A DNA stretch of 36,549 nucleotides from Flavobacteriales bacterium (lineage in GTDB: Bacteria > Bacteroidota > Bacteroidia > Flavobacteriales_D > Crocinitomicaceae): the NCBI GenBank assembly GCA_947453715.1, contig CANGHX010000007.1:1-36549 (forward strand), in the 5' to 3' direction. The translations under genes and the position numbers were made by a program. A model generated the notes under the pieces. The model worked only from the letters and a program-made list of their open reading frames with translations, did not search any database and was not told the origin of the DNA. Every line of letters starts with the position of its first letter. Positions within the stretch are counted from its first letter, which is position 1. Shown here piece by piece: positions 34,485-36,549 of the stretch.

Positions 34485-35000
34485 ATGAATATTTTAGAAT
34501 TTATAAAGGAATTTCCAGATGAAACTAGTTGTAAAGTTCATTTCAAGATTCAAAGAGAGCATGAAGGAGTTATTTGTAAAAAATGCAAATGCTCTAAACA
34601 TTACTGGTTAAAAGCTAAATGGCAGTGGCAATGTTCTAATTGTAATTTTCGAACTACCCTTAGAAGCAGAACAATGATGGAACATTCAAAATATGACTTT
34701 TCATAAATGGTATTTAGCAATGCTATTCATTAGTTTCAGTAAAAAAGAAATGTCAGCTTTAGAACTACAGCAACAATTGAATCATAGTAGATATGAAAGT
34801 ATTTAGTTTATGATGCAGAAAATTCGCAAAACAATGGGAAAAGAGATAATATTTACACACTAGAAGGAGCGGTTGAATTTGACGAAGGATATTTTGAAAA
34901 AGTAACTTCTGAAAAAGTAAAACTTAAACGAGGTAGAGGAAGTCAACGACAAGCAAATGTAGCGGTTATGGCAGAATCAGGGACAAGTTATAAGGCATAA
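34485..35000 (+). pseudogene. degraded IS1595-family transposase
   Basis: Remnant of an IS1595-type transposase (COG3676). The N-terminus from ATG 34485 has the family's zinc ribbon (CKKC ... CSNC) followed by RTTLRSRTMMEHSK. Reading then requires removal of one T in the run at 34698-34701 to continue as FHKWYLAMLF and SALELQQQL. It meets an in-frame TAG at 34804-34806 where a tryptophan codon is expected, and needs one extra A near 34839-34842 to continue as KRDNIYTLEG and VEFDEGYF, which contains the first catalytic aspartate. The frame ends at TAA 34998-35000, and the rest of the catalytic domain is missing. Two opposite single-base shifts plus a nonsense codon and a truncation show it has been inactive for some time. 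Confidence 0.8.
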
Positions 35001-35023
35001 AAGGTCATAAAAGAGTTGTTCTA

Positions 35024-35065
35024 AGTTGATAGTTGATAGTTGATAGTTAAAAGTTGAAGGTTAAG
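35024..35065 (+). repeat. heptamer tandem repeat (AGTTGAT type)
   Basis: Three exact AGTTGAT units (35024-35044) are followed by three degenerate units (AGTTAAA, AGTTGAA, GGTTAAG) to 35065. Such heptamer runs are a frequent intergenic feature in Flavobacterium-like genomes as far as I recall. The unit is too short and unspaced to be a CRISPR. Confidence 0.75.
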
Positions 35066-35093
35066 AGCCTACTATAAGATATTGTCTATTAAT

Positions 35094-35146
35094 GATTGGC
35101 AGATTGGCAGATTACAGATTAGTGGATTAGCAGATTGCAGATTAAA
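35094..35146 (+). repeat. degenerate tandem repeat of 7-8 bases (GATTGGCA type)
   Basis: Seven consecutive units beginning GATT: GATTGGCA twice, then GATTACA, GATTAGTG, GATTAGCA, GATTGCA and GATTAAA. Unit length varies between seven and eight bases. It has no coding meaning in any frame and lies 28 bases after the first heptamer array. Confidence 0.7.
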
Positions 35147-35236
35147 TTAAATTGTTATTTGATTTTTTATGTCTTACTTCGGTTTAGGGCAACTCTTAAT
35201 TTATAATTCGCCTCGAAAGAAAATAAGGTTTCATAC

Positions 35237-35257
35237 TTATTCAGCTATTAATGTGAT
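35237..35257 (+). repeat. 21-base direct repeat, copy 1 (partner at 35624-35644)
   Basis: TTATTCAGCTAT followed by TAATGTGAT at 35237-35257 recurs at 35624-35644 with only two mismatches. Copy 1 is the last seven codons, including the stop, of the Fic-like remnant on the minus strand. Copy 2 starts directly after the RES toxin stop codon and would encode the same tail (ITFIAE, stop). The two copies bracket 387 bases. Confidence 0.6.
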
Positions 35258-35403
35258 GAGCTGATGATTTATATATACAGTCTCTCTACCTACTTGTTTT
35301 TTGCTGAGCATGTTTAACTCAACTAATTCCATTAATTTTTTGTCTGCTGTTTGTTTTGAAACCAATTAATTATATATTTATTTGAAATAATCTCCTCTAT
35401 CTG
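35237..35403 (-). pseudogene. remnant C-terminus of a Fic-family protein (winged-helix tail)
   Basis: On the minus strand, a frame ending at TAA 35237-35239 encodes about 42 residues including VSKQTADKKLMELVELNML, VGRETVYINH and LITLIAE. This matches in style the winged-helix tail that ends many Fic proteins (xVSRQTAxxxLxxLVELGLL...VGRExxYIN). In another frame just upstream, 35403-35365 reads QIEEIISNKYIIN, also typical of the same region, so a frameshift separates the two pieces. No Fic catalytic motif (HPFxxGNGR) exists in the window. The call rests on pattern recall, not on a search. Confidence 0.45.
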
Positions 35404-35535
35404 TTAAAAAAACAAAGAAAATTAACGAATAACTTTATTAGCTATAATTTCAATATATATTTTCAATTCTATTGGTTAAAAATTTTAATTATTTTTAACT
35501 AATAGGGTTTTTATGTTAAATGATGTTGAACTTCT

Positions 35536-35569
35536 TCCGAAGTTTCGGACTTCGACTCCGCTCAGTCCG
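35536..35569. repeat. GC-rich double hairpin, REP-like intergenic element
   Basis: In a roughly 30% GC setting this element is GC-rich. TCCGAA (35536-35541) and TTCGGA (35544-35549) form one palindrome with a 2-base gap. CGGAC (35546-35550) pairs with GTCCG (35565-35569), with an alternative inner GACT/AGTC pairing (35554-35557, 35564-35567). The stretch TTCGACTCCGCTCAGT resembles a dispersed intergenic sequence I have seen often in Bacteroidota genomes. Confidence 0.45.
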
Positions 35570-35643
35570 CAGAGATTAATTAATCATTTAGAATGGTTTA
35601 TTCATAAAAATAAGATCCAATAATTATTCAGCTATGAAAGTGA

Positions 35644-36114
35644 TTATTCATGATTTTTCGACTTTAGCCTTTGATCAATCGGAAGTTCGATAAATTCTAC
35701 AATTTCAACTTTTCCAAATTCTTTATATAATGGATTTAAAATGTAATTGGATTCAAGTCCTACTATTGTAGAAGGTACTTTTAAAGCAAAAAAATCTCTA
35801 CTTTTAGCCAAATCCGAAAAAATCTCTGTTGTTTTTGAAGAATACGGATATTGATTCCATCTTTCAGGTAATTCTTCCAATTCGTCAATTTCAAAGTTGT
35901 CAGGAAATTCAATTTTAGCAATCAAAATAGATTTAGGTAAATTTGCAATGTTTTCAGAATGCACATAATATTCTAAGAGCGCTAAAGATATATTTTCAGA
36001 ACAATATACAGATCTTGTGCCTACTTTATTCCATCTCCCTCCTACTTTTTCAGCACCAAGTCCTGAAAGCGTTTCCTCTTTATATTTGATGTTTGCAACT
36101 CTATAAACGATCAT
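35644..36114 (-). CDS. RES-domain toxin
   Basis: 156-residue RES-family toxin of a type II toxin-antitoxin system. The three namesake residues are visible: R27 (GGRWN), E48 (ALLEYYVH) and S115 (VPSTIV). YRV (4-6), the SVYCSE stretch (35-40) and NYILNP (123-128) complete the pattern. Characterised RES toxins (MbcT, ParT, Res) degrade NAD+ or ADP-ribosylate a nucleotide-synthesis enzyme, stopping growth. The ATG overlaps the antitoxin stop by one base (TAATG), so the pair is co-translated in the usual antitoxin-first order. Length is normal and nothing suggests decay. Confidence 0.92.
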   Translation of the reverse strand: MIVYRVANIKYKEETLSGLGAEKVGGRWNKVGTRSVYCSENISLALLEYYVHSENIANLPKSILIAKIEFPDNFEIDELEELPERWNQYPYSSKTTEIFSDLAKSRDFFALKVPSTIVGLESNYILNPLYKEFGKVEIVEFIELPIDQRLKSKNHE

Positions 36115-36533
36115 TAGCTGTAAACATTATATTTAATTCTGATGATTTCATTCTCTACCATTTCAAAACCAAAACTACTATCCAGAAATTCAAAAGGCTT
36201 TTTATTGCCTAGGGCTTTAGAAGGTGTAATTAGCCATCTTTTAAAATCATCTTTTGTATCAAAAACTTCATAACCTAAACCAAACAATTTCGCTAATTCA
36301 TAAATTCTTTCAGAAGTTTCTTGACTATAAACAGCTTTCTTTTGCATACTACTTATAGAATTTGGTAATATAAATTCAAACTCTTTTTCGGTCGCTCCAA
36401 TATTTAAAATTAATTGTTTCCAATCAGCTTTTTTAACTCCTTCTCTAATTCTATCTATTAGTTCCAATTGATAACCAGGAGCATCTTTACAATTAGAGAC
36501 CACCCATGCAGGTGAAAACTTCGTCAATTGCAA
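36114..36533 (-). CDS. Xre/MbcA/ParS-type antitoxin (DUF2384), start possibly outside the window
   Basis: At least 139 residues. The C-terminal half has the MbcA/ParS/Xre toxin-binding pattern: YSQETSERIYELAKLFGLG, then a tryptophan in RWLITPSKALGNKKPFEFL, and a last segment FGFEMVENEIIRIKYNVYS that inserts into the toxin's active site in known complexes. The N-terminal part is the DNA-binding Xre-like region. It should neutralise the RES toxin encoded next and repress the operon. The listed start is a TTG (36533). The same frame remains open to the right edge of the window, so the true start may lie beyond base 36549; the ATG at 36538 is out of frame. Confidence 0.87.
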   Translation of the reverse strand: MQLTKFSPAWVVSNCKDAPGYQLELIDRIREGVKKADWKQLILNIGATEKEFEFILPNSISSMQKKAVYSQETSERIYELAKLFGLGYEVFDTKDDFKRWLITPSKALGNKKPFEFLDSSFGFEMVENEIIRIKYNVYS

Positions 36534-36549
36534 ATCATTTTTAATCGAT

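Larger units (their letters stand above)
35001..35643. other. accessory intergenic region: tandem repeats, gene remnant, GC-rich hairpins
   Basis: Between the dead transposase and the RES toxin gene there is no intact gene. The region holds two different short tandem repeats (35024-35065, 35094-35146), a decayed Fic-like gene tail on the minus strand (35237-35403), a GC-rich double hairpin (35536-35569) and a pair of 21-base direct repeats. The density of relics indicates repeated insertion and deletion at this boundary. Confidence 0.6.

Noticed and set aside
35024-35146. Possible CRISPR array
   Set aside because: Units are seven or eight bases with no spacers, and there are no cas genes nearby.
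1-36549. tRNA, rRNA, riboswitch or replication origin
   Set aside because: No cloverleaf, rRNA core sequence, known riboswitch motif or iteron/DnaA-box cluster was noticed on either strand by eye.

Overview
The window is a 36.5-kb, very AT-rich piece of what looks like a Flavobacterium-type (Bacteroidota, Flavobacteriia) chromosome. This placement rests on base composition, on close matches to the Bacteroidota promoter pattern (TTG/TTTG, about 20 bases, TAnnTTTG), on the lack of strong Shine-Dalgarno sequences, and on protein style. No rRNA, tRNA or other firm taxonomic marker is present. Positions 244-34199 form one large cell-surface polysaccharide (O-antigen or capsule type) biosynthesis and export locus. 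Positions 34200-36549 are an accessory scrap yard: a dead IS1595-type transposase, short tandem repeats, a Fic gene tail and a RES-Xre toxin-antitoxin pair.

Almost the whole locus lies on the minus strand and falls into tight transcription units. (1) 32328->27530: two polytopic membrane proteins, an SDR epimerase and the ABC-2 permease Wzm. (2) 27453->14276: twelve tightly packed genes that begin with the ABC ATPase Wzt, which has its own recognisable promoter; they continue with a methyltransferase, glycosyltransferases, a double-domain FkbM methyltransferase, a GT11 fucosyltransferase, a GT-C-like membrane protein and a GT61 enzyme. (3) 13451->244: thirteen genes headed by a wlbA/wlbB/wlbC-like trio for a 2,3-diamino-uronic acid sugar. 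These are followed by a PhyH-type 2-oxoglutarate oxygenase, a GNAT acyltransferase, an Arn-like set (GtrB/ArnC-type GT2, SDR, DegT aminotransferase, membrane protein), a GT2, a methyltransferase, an acyltransferase-3 and a GT4. (4) 34199->33243: a lone GtrB-type GT2. Two plus-strand genes, a DPM1-like GT2 at 13570 and a methyltransferase at 32493, interrupt the array. Each ends in a short 3'-to-3' overlap with its minus-strand neighbour.

How the parts fit (inference): sugar nucleotides made by the wlb-like and SDR/DegT genes feed about thirteen glycosyltransferases (nine GT2, two GT4, one GT11, one GT61). The chain is exported through Wzm/Wzt, whose C-terminal domain probably reads a terminal modification. 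Polyprenyl-phosphate-sugar synthases (8016, 33243, perhaps 13570) together with large GT-C-like membrane proteins (4039, 19514, 29373) suggest extra sugars added on the periplasmic side. Methyltransferases, an O-acyltransferase and the oxygenase add decorations. No initiating sugar-phosphate transferase, Wzx flippase, UDP-GlcNAc 6-dehydrogenase or GDP-fucose synthesis gene is visible, so those functions must lie outside.

The most notable observations are: a perfect 27-base palindrome in the leader of the 13-gene operon; an oxygenase translationally coupled to a sugar aminotransferase; an Arn-like module in a polysaccharide locus; a tandem FkbM protein whose inter-domain linker is encoded by an A11 tract inside an inverted repeat; and an antisense terminator-like hairpin written in rare codons inside a glycosyltransferase gene.
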